Origin: Cercospora beticola
Taxonomy: Eukaryota > Ascomycota > Dothideomycetes > Mycosphaerellales > Mycosphaerellaceae
DNA: 64,000 nt
Assembly: GCF_033473495.1 (NCBI RefSeq)
Contig: NC_088939.1
Span: 1,054,001 to 1,118,000 of the forward strand
Direction of reading: 5' to 3'
This document shows, one piece after another, positions 54,102 to 64,000 of this stretch (the first letter of the stretch is position 1; each line of letters begins with the position of its first letter). The notes beneath the pieces are model-generated. The model searched no databases. It was not told where the DNA came from and saw nothing but the letters and a program-made list of their open reading frames with translations. Position numbers and translations under genes: made by a program.

Positions 54102-54838
54102 AACTCGGAGTTTCTGGCACGACCAAGCAGGTCCACTGCAGCTGGTTCAAGACGCCGATGGCGCAATCGAGAGGGACTCTAGCAATGCCTAGCATGAGGC
54201 AAAGCAGGAAGCAAGCGTGAGCAATATAAAGAATTGCTACATACATATGCCGTGAAGAGTAGTATCAGATTAGCGGCGACAAAATCCACCGCATGCTCAT
54301 ATAGACTTGAACACATTCTGCGCTCGCTGACGACTAGATATAATAGACTAGCACCAGCACACGATCAAGAGCCGTGGCCAAGAATTCGATTGGCAGTGAG
54401 CAATATCCCAGGATCTGGACCTACGTATAATTTGACAGCATTAATGACCCGAGCAATACTTCACAAGATTCTTCAAGCCTGTCAGTGAAGGAGCGAGAAG
54501 ATGCTCGTTCACCACACTTCACGCGCGCGTCCGTGTCCTGGGATCTGGCCCATCAGAGCACTCAATCGAGTGAACGGTTTTCAAAGTTTGCGCTTGTCCT
54601 GTTCAGGTCAGGTCGAGTGAATACGCCGCTGCACGGACTTGACAAACAAGCCTTGGTCAGAGGTCTTCGACTGCAACTTCTTACTCAATTGTCTCAATAC
54701 CAGCAAACCAAGTCGACAGATAAAGGTGGTACCAGGCCTTGCGCAGTCGACCAACAACTTTTCCCTTCATCACAGAACGACGGTACCGGGCTTCGTGTTA
54801 TCAACCAACATCTTCCTCATTCGCCACAAAACAGCACA
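54102..54838. other. Intergenic, 5' leader of member B
   Basis: The frame of member B is open upstream from 54485 but starts with GTG. No other gene seen. Confidence 0.4.
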
Positions 54839-56843
54839 ATGTCCGCGAACTCGAGTCGCGGGCTCTCGCGCTCGCCACATCGTCAACGAGGGTCACGCGA
54901 ATATGACCCGACGGCTCAGTCTTTCGTGCCTGCGACGCCGCAACAGGCACATGCCCAACGCTATCAAGCACCACATGGGTTTCACAACTCGCTGTCAGCA
55001 CCTCTTCACCCACACGCCCACTTCCCTGCCCCCGGAAATTATGCCTCGAGCTTTCAGCCGGTAATTATCTCTGCCACCTGTCTCTGTAACCTGCTCAACT
55101 GACAAATGGTAGATGAATGGCTATCACCACTTGCAAGCAGGTGGAGGCGCTTTTTTTCCAAGTTATGCAACTCTCATACCCTTGAATGCCTATCAGCCCT
55201 TCAATCAACCTTTTTCCATGGCAAGCGTGCCCGCCCCGCCATCGCGCATGCAGACACTGCAGCAGGACTACCGGCAATTACGCTAGGCAGACCCGCGTCG
55301 TCAACGAGAGATGTTAGGTCACGGCAGCGCCTCAATGGAATCTAGCACCTTTCAGCGAACGTTCCCAGCCCACAATGAGACATACGGTCCAAGACTACAA
55401 ATACGTCGAGGCATAGCTCCAGCACCGATAAGTTTCACTGGCAGAAATCAGGCTTCGCAAGGTCCAGGGACTAGAGCCGAAGCCAGTGCTCCGAAGACGC
55501 CCAACTCGGTCCAACGGGGAGCCAGTTCTTCGCATGGTACCGCTACATCTCCATCTGATCAAGATAGTCCACAGTCACCTCAGGGTGGCAAGCGCAAGAT
55601 GGGCGGCAAGCGAGTCGCACGAAATCCAGCGCGACCACGCAAGGTTAAAGGCAAGCAGGATTTCGATGCCATGACGGAGCACATGACGGATGAAGACTCT
55701 ACCAATTTGATTGGCCTTCGTTCTGGTGTCCAGCCTCATGGGGCTCCGCTTTACCAGGATACCTTCAGGGGCAAACAAGCTGCCATTGATCACTTGCTGC
55801 GTACCGGCACCACGATCGAGTACTGGTGTCTACCACAGCGCCTACTCATCAAAGAGGCTGACCTCCCTGCTGCCGCACGTCTGACACTACAGCAACTCAC
55901 TCTGGAGGCGGCATCAGAGGCACCGCGGGTGGACCTTGTTCCTGCATTCGCAGTGAGTGCGAAAGACAAGCAGAGCTTCATTGACAAAAACCAGTACCAA
56001 TACGACATCGTGCGCAAGCAGCTCAGCGACGCGCGGGATAGCAGTGCTTGCGTTTGTATCCTGATTGCAACCATATTCGATCTTCATGATGAGGACAAAG
56101 GCATTCCTATCAACGATCTGGATCTGTCTGACCAATTGCAATCGGACATTGACGCCAAAACGCTGGTATCTGCCAACTTGACCACCAAGAAAGGCAAATA
56201 CCCTCTGGAGCTCGATCTCACCTTGCTGCAGCGCACAACATTGATCATCGACATTGTGAAGAAGTTCAAATGGGTCGCCAAGGATGTCCTACAGAACACC
56301 AACATTCTCGATCTCGTGGTAGCTCCGCGCCACTATCTAGCAACGAAGCTGCACAATGTCAACACTGCGAAGACGCGCCAGGAACGCTGGAATGAGGATC
56401 AAGTGCGTCGCGGCACCAAGAAGCCGAAGAAGAATGGCAACACGCAACCGGACGCTGGCAGAAATCTACCTAGCCCATCGCCACAAGCACCATAGGACGG
56501 GCTTGTGAATGCCGGGCGACAGCAGATGATGCCACTTGCTACGATGAATCAAAACGCACAAACCACGCAACCTACCAACGATGGCCGTTCCGGCTTCCTT
56601 GATCTACCCACGCAAGGCACTGGCGGTGCTCCTCCCAACATTCTTTCTCCTATCACGCAAAGCAACGACGATGGCCTTTTCAACTTCCCCGGCCTTCCCA
56701 TGGAAAGAACTCACGATAACTTCTCCGGCATCCCACTAGATGGCGTGACTGACCCGTGGCCCACCTACGAGACTGGCGAGTTCCTTCAGTCCGAACAGTC
56801 GTCCGACCCAAGCCTGTTTCCAAACGGCTCGTTCTTTTCTTAG
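54839..56843 (+). CDS. Orphan-family protein, member B, interrupted by two in-frame TAG codons
   Basis: Exon 1 (54839-55060, MSANSSRGLSRSPHRQRGS) joins 55113 over a canonical 52-bp intron. The frame then meets TAG at 55284-55286, stays in phase through ATG 55311 and a 394-codon block with the family domain (DSSACVCILIATIFDLHDED, KKFKWVAKDVLQNTNILDLV), meets TAG at 56493-56495, and stays open for 115 more codons to TAG 56841-56843 (repeated DGxxxFxxLP-like motifs). Only the 55311-56495 block is certain. Short phase-0 introns (55227-55286 with donor GTGCCC; a 93-bp one ending at 56495) could remove both TAGs but have weak signals. Readthrough, or recent CAG-to-TAG mutation, are alternatives. 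Confidence 0.55.
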
Positions 56844-58046
56844 ACTGCGTGCGAGACTCTATCTGCATCAAAGCTGGTGTTCTTAGCCAGGCTGATGGAG
56901 GCATTGAAGTTTCGTTGATTATGAGTGGCGATTTGAGTATGATATTGAAGCCTGAAAACCAACCAAAAAAAAATCCCATACCGTATGGGGTGAGCAACGC
57001 AGCAAAGCGAAGATTGAAAGTCGAGCACAGGCTGCTCAGATTTCTGCACCAGCGAGGTAGCCCCAGGCCTCGAGTTTGCGAGAAGTCTCTGCGTTGTCGT
57101 TATCCTTCGCAGAATAGCTAGTTCCACGCATTAATGACACAAGATTGCTCTTGCTTTGGTACCACAGTTTCAAGATAATCTCGCACTATAGCAATCAGGT
57201 CAGAACATTTGCTAACCCATGTTTAGCGCAGGTATGTGATCCCGTTTGAACTGTTTGCTCGTGCGAATCTCGGTAGTCGTTCAACGCAGCTGCGAGATCG
57301 TAACTGTGATGCCCTTCATATGACACATCTGAGATACACGATTGCCTGGATGTCAGTACAGCGAGTATATCACAATGTGGGCTGTGCACAGTGTCAGTTA
57401 AACGCTAGGATGATCCTCTGGCTGTTGGTCATGGAGATAAATTAAGTGTCTCTCTGCTTACAGCAGGAATCCTCCAACGGCAGTCGGCCTGTCTAAGACA
57501 TCAGCTTACCATCTCATTTCTTTGTCTCTATTTATCGATGATGTCCAGCCTCGGAGCAGCCACCGCGAGTCAGCAATCGCATGGCAAAGAAGTGGATCGG
57601 CTTCGGCTGCAGCGTCGCCGAATTGCGCTTCTTGGAAATGGTGCCACAATAAGCTAGAAGGCTCGTCATCGCACAAACAATCCCAGACTTCACCTTCGTA
57701 CAGACAAACGTCCCTTTGTGCAAACCAACCAGCAAATTCTCCCCCCACAAAGGCAAACGCGCGCCATCGAAGATGTCATTGCCGACGGATCAGCGCAGCC
57801 GTAACACTTGGCAAGTCTTGGTATGCAGCAAAAGAAGGCGCGCCAGGAGCCGCTGCACTGAGCGACGCGCGGTAGGTGGCGGCGAGTCGTACAGCCATTT
57901 GCTCTCATAATAATCATCGACCTCTTTTCATTGACACTTAACTTCTGCATCTCGACGCCACTCCAGGTTTCGTCGAGTGTCCGCATTTCTTTTCGTATTT
58001 CTTCGGAGGCTCCGTTGAGCGTTGTTGTTTGGGATCGTCCTTGGCC
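56844..58046. other. Intergenic, nothing supported
   Basis: About 1.2 kb with only shadow or unconserved frames. A poly-A tract is near 56966-56974. Confidence 0.4.
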
Positions 58047-59643
58047 ATGAAATTCTCCACAGCAACCGCGGCCGGATTGGCGGCCGGGACATTGGGAGTG
58101 GAAGCGCTGCAGTTTGCGCAACGTTCGGGAACAGGGGCGCGCGTGGTACACCAGCAGATTCGAAGAAAACATGTCGAAGACCCAGTGGCCAGAGACCGGA
58201 GACGATGGCTCGCGAAACGACAATCTGGCACGCTCAATGTTCCGCTCACGAATCAAGTCCTGCTTTATTACATGAACATCACAGTCGGGAACAACGAACA
58301 GCAATTCGAAGTTCACCTGGACACCGGCAGCTCGGATCTATGGCTCAACACGGGCGAGAGTCGATATTGCTCGTCTGTCCAGAATCCATGTGTTACAGGA
58401 ACATACGATGCGAATAGTTCCTCGACCTACTCTTATGTCAACTCCGAGTTCGAAATCGGATACGTGGATGGAACTGGGTCGCAGGGAGACTACGTCACTG
58501 ACACAGTGCGTTTTGCTGGCGCGGAACTGGAGGACCAGCAATTCGGCATTGGATATCTTTCATCTACGCCAGATGGTATCATGGGAATTGGCTATGGAAG
58601 GAATGTCGCCTCAGCGACTGCTCGTGGAGGTGTTTACAGCAATGTCCCGCAAAGCTTAGTGAATTCTGGTCGGATCAGCACGTTGGCGTACAGCATGTGG
58701 CTGAACGATCTCGATGCCGCTGAAGGGGATCTGCTGTTTGGAGGCGTCAACACAGAGAAGTAAGTATTGCTGGTCATGCTTCGCTGAGCGCAAACTGACC
58801 AAGTGTCGTTTATCAGGTACCAAGGAGAGCTTGAGACTATCCCAATCGTCCCGTACGAAGATGGCTCGTATCGACAGGTCACCATTCCTCTCCGAGGAGT
58901 CGGCAGGAACGGCGAAGATGCGTCTATTCAAAGTCTGGACAACCTGGAAGTGCATCTCGACTCTGGCGCAAGCTTGACATACCTACCCGATACTCTTGTT
59001 AGGAGGATCTACAATGCCGTTGGCGCGCAATACAGCAGTGTCGAGGGAGTTCCTTTCATCGACTGCGACCGCGCGGACGATCGTGAGACGCTGGACTTCA
59101 AATTCACCGACCAAAAGACAATCCAAGTTCCCATGAACGAGATGGTGATAAGATATCCACGAAACGTTTGTGTCTTCGGTATCCTTCCGTCTGGTGACTC
59201 ATCGTTCGAGGAATCTTACTACATCTTGGGAGATACATTTCTTCGCTCAGCATACGTGGTGTACGACCTGGCAAGGAACGAAATCAGTCTCGCGCAGACA
59301 GTTTTCAACTCGACGGACGACAATATTGTCGAGCTTACGAACAACACCGAGGTGCCATCCGAGGCTGGCAACGGGGGAGAGACTATTGCAGCGACTGCAG
59401 TCGGCGCCTCGAATACCGGCAGCCCAGGTGAGTGATTGCGTTGATGTGTTTTGCTGGTGCGTTTTGTTCGACTTTGCTTACCACGGTCCACTAGGACCGT
59501 TGCTGAGCTCCACGACACGACCAAGCGCTAACCCATCTCCCACAGGAGGAGACAATGAGTCGTCTGCCGTGAGCACAGCAGCTCTGAGCGGCTCGATGTT
59601 GGCATTGCTTGCTGGCACTGTCGGCGGCATATTGCTTGTTTAG
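58047..59643 (+). CDS. GPI-anchored aspartic protease (yapsin/candidapepsin-like)
   Basis: Three exons (58047-58759, 58817-59427, 59546-59643) with introns of 57 and 118 bp give 473 aa. A signal peptide (MKFSTATAAGLAAGTLGVEA) and a basic propeptide ending RRRWLAKR, a Kex2-like site, precede the mature enzyme. The two active sites are DTGSS (Asp92) and DSGAS (Asp286). The flap region is Y-VDGTGSQGDY. The C-terminus after a Ser/Thr/Gly linker is hydrophobic (SGSMLALLAGTVGGILLV), a GPI-attachment signal present only after the last splice. It probably acts at the plasma membrane or cell wall on surface proteins. Confidence 0.92.
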
Positions 59644-60003
59644 ATGACTGTCTCGTAGTCTTACGCGAAATGAAAACCGCTTGAAAGCAACATGCTTCGA
59701 CTTCTCATGTACGCCCTTGCTCGCAAGGAATTGAAGTGATCGCTGCTAGGCATTGAGACAATACATCAATCCCTGCTGCGTGGTTTCCAGGACATCGAGC
59801 TTTACTAACTTTCAGCATTTTGACGCTTCCTGGGCTGTAGTACCATGCTTCTGAGCGACGAAGTGTGCAGTAAGCAGAAGACGTGAAGTCGAAATACCCA
59901 TGCCTTGTCAAAGTCCAAGCTCGAAGATGCTGGTCTATCTCTATCGACACCATTTTTCCGTTTTAACCGCAAAGCCGGAGTGCACTCCGCGACGCGCCAA
60001 GTC
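59644..60003. other. Convergent 3' intergenic
   Basis: Lies between the protease and MFS genes. Nothing recognised. Confidence 0.4.
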
Positions 60004-61767
60004 TCACTTCCGCTCCTCCTTCCACTTCTTGCCCTCCTCTTTCAACTGTTTATCATCAGGTCTATCAAGTTCAACTTGCGGCATCAACACGAAGCACAAG
60101 ACAAAAGCGAGCGCCGCTAATGATGCGCCGATCAAGAAAATGATGCGAAAGCCTTGCCTGTAGGCTGGAATGATGACTTCGCGAACCCGATTCGCGTCCA
60201 AATGTTGGCGATCATTCAGATACGCCTGCGGGCTTTTCAACAATGCCGTGGTATCTTGCTCGTCAAGGTTGAGAGAGCGCACGCCTGATGCGACCAGGTT
60301 GTTCAAGATTGTGCCTGCGACTGCCAGTCCGATTGTTCCACCAAAATTCCTGGCAAAGTTGCGGAAAGATGTCACAATGGCCATATCTTTGCGGGACACG
60401 CCGGCTTGGACTGCAATCAATGCTGGCTGTAGAGTGTTGCCACAACCAATACCTGTCAGGATGGCGTAGCCGATCTGCTTTCCCAGACCATCATTCTCAT
60501 CAAGCGTGGAGTAGAGACCTAGCCCGACAGCCCAACACGCCCAACCGAAGAGAATGGCTTCCCGGTAACGGCCTGTCCAATGCACAACTAGACCTGACAC
60601 GGTACTAGCTGCTGTCTGAAACAGTGTGATCGGCAGCAGGAGCGATGCAGAACGCACTGCGGAATAGTTGTAGACCAGCTGATAGAAAGACGGAATGTAG
60701 TACATTTGGACCAGGAAGTTCCATCCGTTGATGGCCATGGTGAGGCAGGCGCCATTCACAATCCGGCGCTTGAAGACATGAAGCGGCACCAGAGGGTAGC
60801 GTGGACCTTTCCATTGCCAGAGCACAAAAGCAGCCGATGTGCAGAATCCCACGACCAGAGGAGCGATCACGGCTGCAGAATTCCAGGCGTACTGAGAGCC
60901 GGCCCATGTCAAGCCCAGGACTAGCACCACGGTGCCACCGAGTGCGAGGAAAGCTCCGAAGAAATCGATGGCTTTGAGCTTCAATCTCCAATCGCCTTCC
61001 ACTTTCTTGAGCGGCATCAAGAACATGGCACACAGTGTCGTGATGGCAGTCAACGGAAGGTTGAGTCTGAAAATCCATCGCCATCCTTGTCTGCCGGTTT
61101 CTGCCAAAGCTCCGCCGACGATTGGACCTATTCCGTGGGCCAAAGCAACGACGGATCCGAGGATGCCTTGGTACTTGCCTCTTTCTCTCAACGGCACGAC
61201 ATCAGAGACGATCATCTGAGCGACTGTCATCATTCCGCCACCAGCAATACCGGTCAATGCACGGAATACGATCAGCTGAATCGAAGTCTGTGCCAGAGAT
61301 GCGCCGAGAGATCCAATGAAGAAGATGAAGAGGCCGATATACAATATGACCTTCCTTGACCAGATGTCTGAGAGTCTTCCATAGAGGAGCTGGAAGCATG
61401 TTGATGTCCTGGAACAATGTCAGCGTTGCATTCGAGGAGCGCTGTCCCTGAGAAGTACTGACACAAAGTAGGCTCCTGCTATCCACGCCTGCTCGTCGCC
61501 GGCGTTCAATGCATTGCTCACAATGGTCAAACTGGCTGCGAGCGTTGTTTGATCCATAAGAGCCAGGAAATCTACGCTTGCTGCTGCCAGAAATATTGTG
61601 ATGATGGTGCTGACCGGGACATAGTGAGTCTGTTCGTTGAATTCATGCTTCGCGTTTTTCGGCTTCTCGTCTGTACTGTCGATATCGCTGGTGGATGCTG
61701 ATTTTGAATCTACCACCTGAGCTGTCTGAGCTTCTGGTCCTGCTTCTACTCGCACATCTTTGTCCAT
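60004..61767 (-). CDS. MFS drug:H+ antiporter-2 family transporter
   Basis: Exon 1 (61767-61463) and exon 2 (61408-60004), joined over a 54-bp intron, give 569 aa. A hydrophilic N-tail precedes the first membrane segment (VDFLALMDQTTLAASLTIV). The splice restores YFVTSTCFQLLYGRLSDIWSR, which holds the loop motif A (G-R-L-S-D-x-x-x-R). GSVVALAHGIGPIVGGAL resembles antiporter motif C. About 14 membrane segments are predicted by eye. DHA2 transporters export toxic compounds, siderophores or metabolites using the proton gradient; the cargo is unknown. It is divergent from the cysteine-synthase-like gene. Confidence 0.9.
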
Positions 61768-62748
61768 GTCTGGGATGTTCCTGGTTGTCGAGCCACGTGG
61801 AGTTCTCGAGGTTATGTGAGGGACAACGAACCATGAGTGGGATGGCAGAAGGTTAGAAACGGATATTCTGACAACTCAAAATGAGGCAATGCCTCCCACG
61901 CTGACTAGGAAATAGTCTCTTTCTACTAGTGGCATGGCACGGCGAAAGCCTCGCTCGTCGATGAATGCAGATCACCGCCACTTTTACCCTCGGTCAAGAC
62001 CGGCCACACTTGTCGTAAACGCGCACATGCGGAACCACGAACGACGTCTCACGATGACCCACTTACGTCTACCTTTGGACCCCACGCTGTTATATGGCGT
62101 GCCTGGCTAGAGGAGAAATGCGAGGGTTCGTCCCCCCATGCAGGGTAAAGCCGCTGATCACATACCACTTATGGCGCTAGTTTCAGCGCATACTTGCTCA
62201 TCAAGGTCTTACAGCCCAGCTTCGCCAATGCGCAGTCGAACATCACACCTTGCTGAACTGTGCAATTTATTGACACAACGCCGAAGCCGCTTGCGTTTGC
62301 CAATGCTCCAGCCGCATGTTCATGCACCTATCGCACGCGACTCCATTGTTGTAGGAAGGTGCCATGATGATCATTGAAAAAAGTCCAGCTTGACAGGTTG
62401 TTATTACTGAACGGCAATACCTTGATGATCGAACCGTTCGGCGACAGAAACAACGATGCGCCAACTCGCTCGCCAATCCTAGGCGTACCTGCGACGGTGT
62501 CGCCACTAGATGGTAGTATCTGTTACTGGCAGCTGTCATGTGGGAGGACATCTCCCACATGTTTAGGCTACGACAAGCTTAGGCTTGCCGGACTTGGAAG
62601 GTAGGTGCCCCCATCCTTTTCTCGCGTATTACTGTTCCTGTGCTGCCAAGCAGGGCCTTTATAATATCTCAGCCACCAGCCATTGCTCCGAAGGCATTCG
62701 CATTCTCTCTCACTCGATCTTTGCCGTGCCACTGCACTGTCGTCTATC
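61768..62748. other. Divergent promoter region
   Basis: No gene in about 980 bp. A TATAATA-like element is at 62660-62666 and a perfect inverted repeat at 62537-62561 (listed separately). Confidence 0.4.
62537..62561. promoter_or_regulatory. Perfect 10-bp inverted repeat
   Basis: CATGTGGGAG and CTCCCACATG are exact reverse complements separated by GACAT, about 190 bp before the ATG of the PLP enzyme. Each arm includes an E-box-like CANNTG core (CATGTG/CACATG). It could be a dimer-binding site for a bHLH regulator, or simply a hairpin. Confidence 0.4.
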
Positions 62749-64000
62749 ATGGCCACGGACAATATCACGAATGTCTACACTGGACCAGACTCACTGAAAC
62801 ACTACTTCGACCCGGATCATGCTCCACCACTTCCTCTCGTCGAGCTCCCAGCACATCTCAACCCGTACTACGGAGATGGTGTCCGGATATACGCCAAGAT
62901 GATGTCTTGTCATCCAGCCAACAACGTCAAATGCATGCCAGGTGAGCATCGTAGCACCTAGTCAAACAGCTTCTACTGACGCAGTCAGCAATGAACCTTC
63001 TGTCAAAAGAAGTCGTGCCAAACAAAACCAAGACGATCGTCGAATACAGCAGTGGCTCCACAGTCATTTCGATGTCAATGGTAGCACGAGTCTTCCACAA
63101 TATCAACGACACCCACGCCTATCTCAGCAACAAGACGAGTGAAGCGAAGCTGCGACTGATGCAGTTCTTCGGTTTGAAGCTGACACTCTTCGGCGGACCG
63201 TCACAGCCTGAGCCGACAGACGAACGAGGCGGGATTCAGAGCGCACGGATGCAGTCGCAGCAGTCGGAGTCGATCATCAACCCCAATCAGTATGAGAATG
63301 ATGGTAACTGGCAATCACACGTACGATGGACAGGACCACAAATCCTTCGACAACTTCCGGAAATAACCCTCATTTGTGCTGGTATGGGGACTTCGGGCAC
63401 GATGACTGGTCTGGGGACGTACTTCAAGCAAGCGAAGCCCTCTGTCTTCCGCCTCGGCGTTGTGACTGCGGCTGGCGATCGTGTTCCTGGACCTCGATCA
63501 TATGCACTTCTGGCACCAGTCGAATTCCCTTGGAAAGAAGCCATTGATCACGTCGAGCATGTCGGTTCGCACGATTCATTCGCTCTGTCGCTTGAGCTCT
63601 GCAGAAATGGATTACTCTGTGGCCCATCATCTGGTTTCAACCTCAAAGGCCTTTTCAATCTCCTCGAAAAGCGTAAAGCGGATGGCACGTTGAGCGACCT
63701 ACGAGCGGAAGACGGCCTCGTACACAGCGTCTTCCTCTGCTGCGATCTTCCATACCAATACATGCAAGAATACTTCGACAAACTCGGTCCACAGAGTTTT
63801 CCGCCCATCACAAACGAAGTAAGTCCCACCTCTTCCCTACCTATCCCATCCCAAAAAGAACCCCAACTAACCACCCTCCCTCCCAGCACCTCACAAAAGT
63901 CGACCTCTACCGCTACGACGAAGCCTGGGAACTCCCCCCCACCACAGCCCTAATAACTCCCCTCTCAAACCCCTCCACCCTAATAATCGACTTCCGCCGC
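62749..64000 (+). CDS. Cysteine-synthase-like PLP enzyme, possible rhodanese fusion (3' partial)
   Basis: Exons 62749-62941, 62989-63818 and 63887-64000 (running off the window) with introns of 47 and 68 bp. The first 352 codons have PPLPLVELP, a likely PLP-lysine region (ANNVK), the substrate loop YSSGSTVISM and the phosphate-binding GMGTSGTMTGLG, all in the order seen in O-acetylserine sulfhydrylases and cystathionine synthases. The third exon ends TALITPLSNPSTLIIDFR, which resembles the start of a rhodanese domain. The intron 1 splice creates the A-MNLLSKE join. It may make cysteine or handle thiols; the exact reaction is unclear. The 3' end is missing. Confidence 0.8.

Noticed and set aside
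57690..58316. 208-codon minus-strand frame
   Set aside because: Overlaps the start of the aspartic protease. No family resemblance, and the protease signal peptide and catalytic motif are clear.
62100..62155. Possible T-arm (GGGTTCGTCCC)
   Set aside because: No partner D or anticodon arm was found.

Overview
The window looks like nuclear DNA of a filamentous ascomycete. The genes are dense and on both strands. Most introns are 47-76 bp with GT(A/G)AGT-type donors, CTGAC/CTAAC-like branch points and YAG acceptors, and several protein types are typical of Pezizomycotina (AIM9-like kinase fold, GH125, FAR-17a/AIG1-like membrane protein, Sulfotransfer_4, Prp22, Dug3). A Dothideomycete is my inference from the style of the orphan families; it is not proven. 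Exon joins were built by eye from splice consensus and reading frame.

1-24 kb is mostly conserved housekeeping DNA: an N-terminally anchored SDR (-), an arrestin-like protein (-), cyclophilin Cyp10/PPIL3 (+), a zinc-knuckle protein (+), a YMR226C-type SDR (+) with two competing last exons, an intron-containing tRNA-Cys(GCA) with a damaged acceptor stem, DNA polymerase delta subunit Cdc27/POLD3 (-) divergent from tubulin cofactor D (+), two small F-box-like genes, secreted GH125 exo-mannosidase (-), a small orphan (-) and an AIM9-like phosphotransferase-fold protein (-).

24-35.5 kb holds a small orphan (+), a BIRC6/UBE2O-like E2 with two SUMO-interaction-like motifs (+), a secreted Pro/Cys protein (-), the spliceosomal helicase Prp22 (+) and a Dug3-like glutamine amidotransferase (+). 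About 3.9 kb (35.5-39.4 kb) follows in which I see no convincing gene.

39.4-57 kb is the accessory part. It has a Cys/Gln-rich orphan, three recognisable members of one orphan family (41.8, 50.3 and 54.8 kb), and decayed copies between the last two. Embedded there are an esterase and a divergent quercetinase-like bicupin, which could act in sequence on flavonols, a Sulfotransfer_4 protein and a FAR-17a/AIG1-like membrane protein. Two family members carry in-frame TAG codons followed by long open frames in the same phase; one such extension ends in a Cys-rich tail that is recognisable in a decayed tandem copy.

57-64 kb has a GPI-type aspartic protease (+), a DHA2-type MFS transporter (-) and, divergent from it, a cysteine-synthase-like PLP enzyme (+) that runs off the window end in what may be a rhodanese domain.
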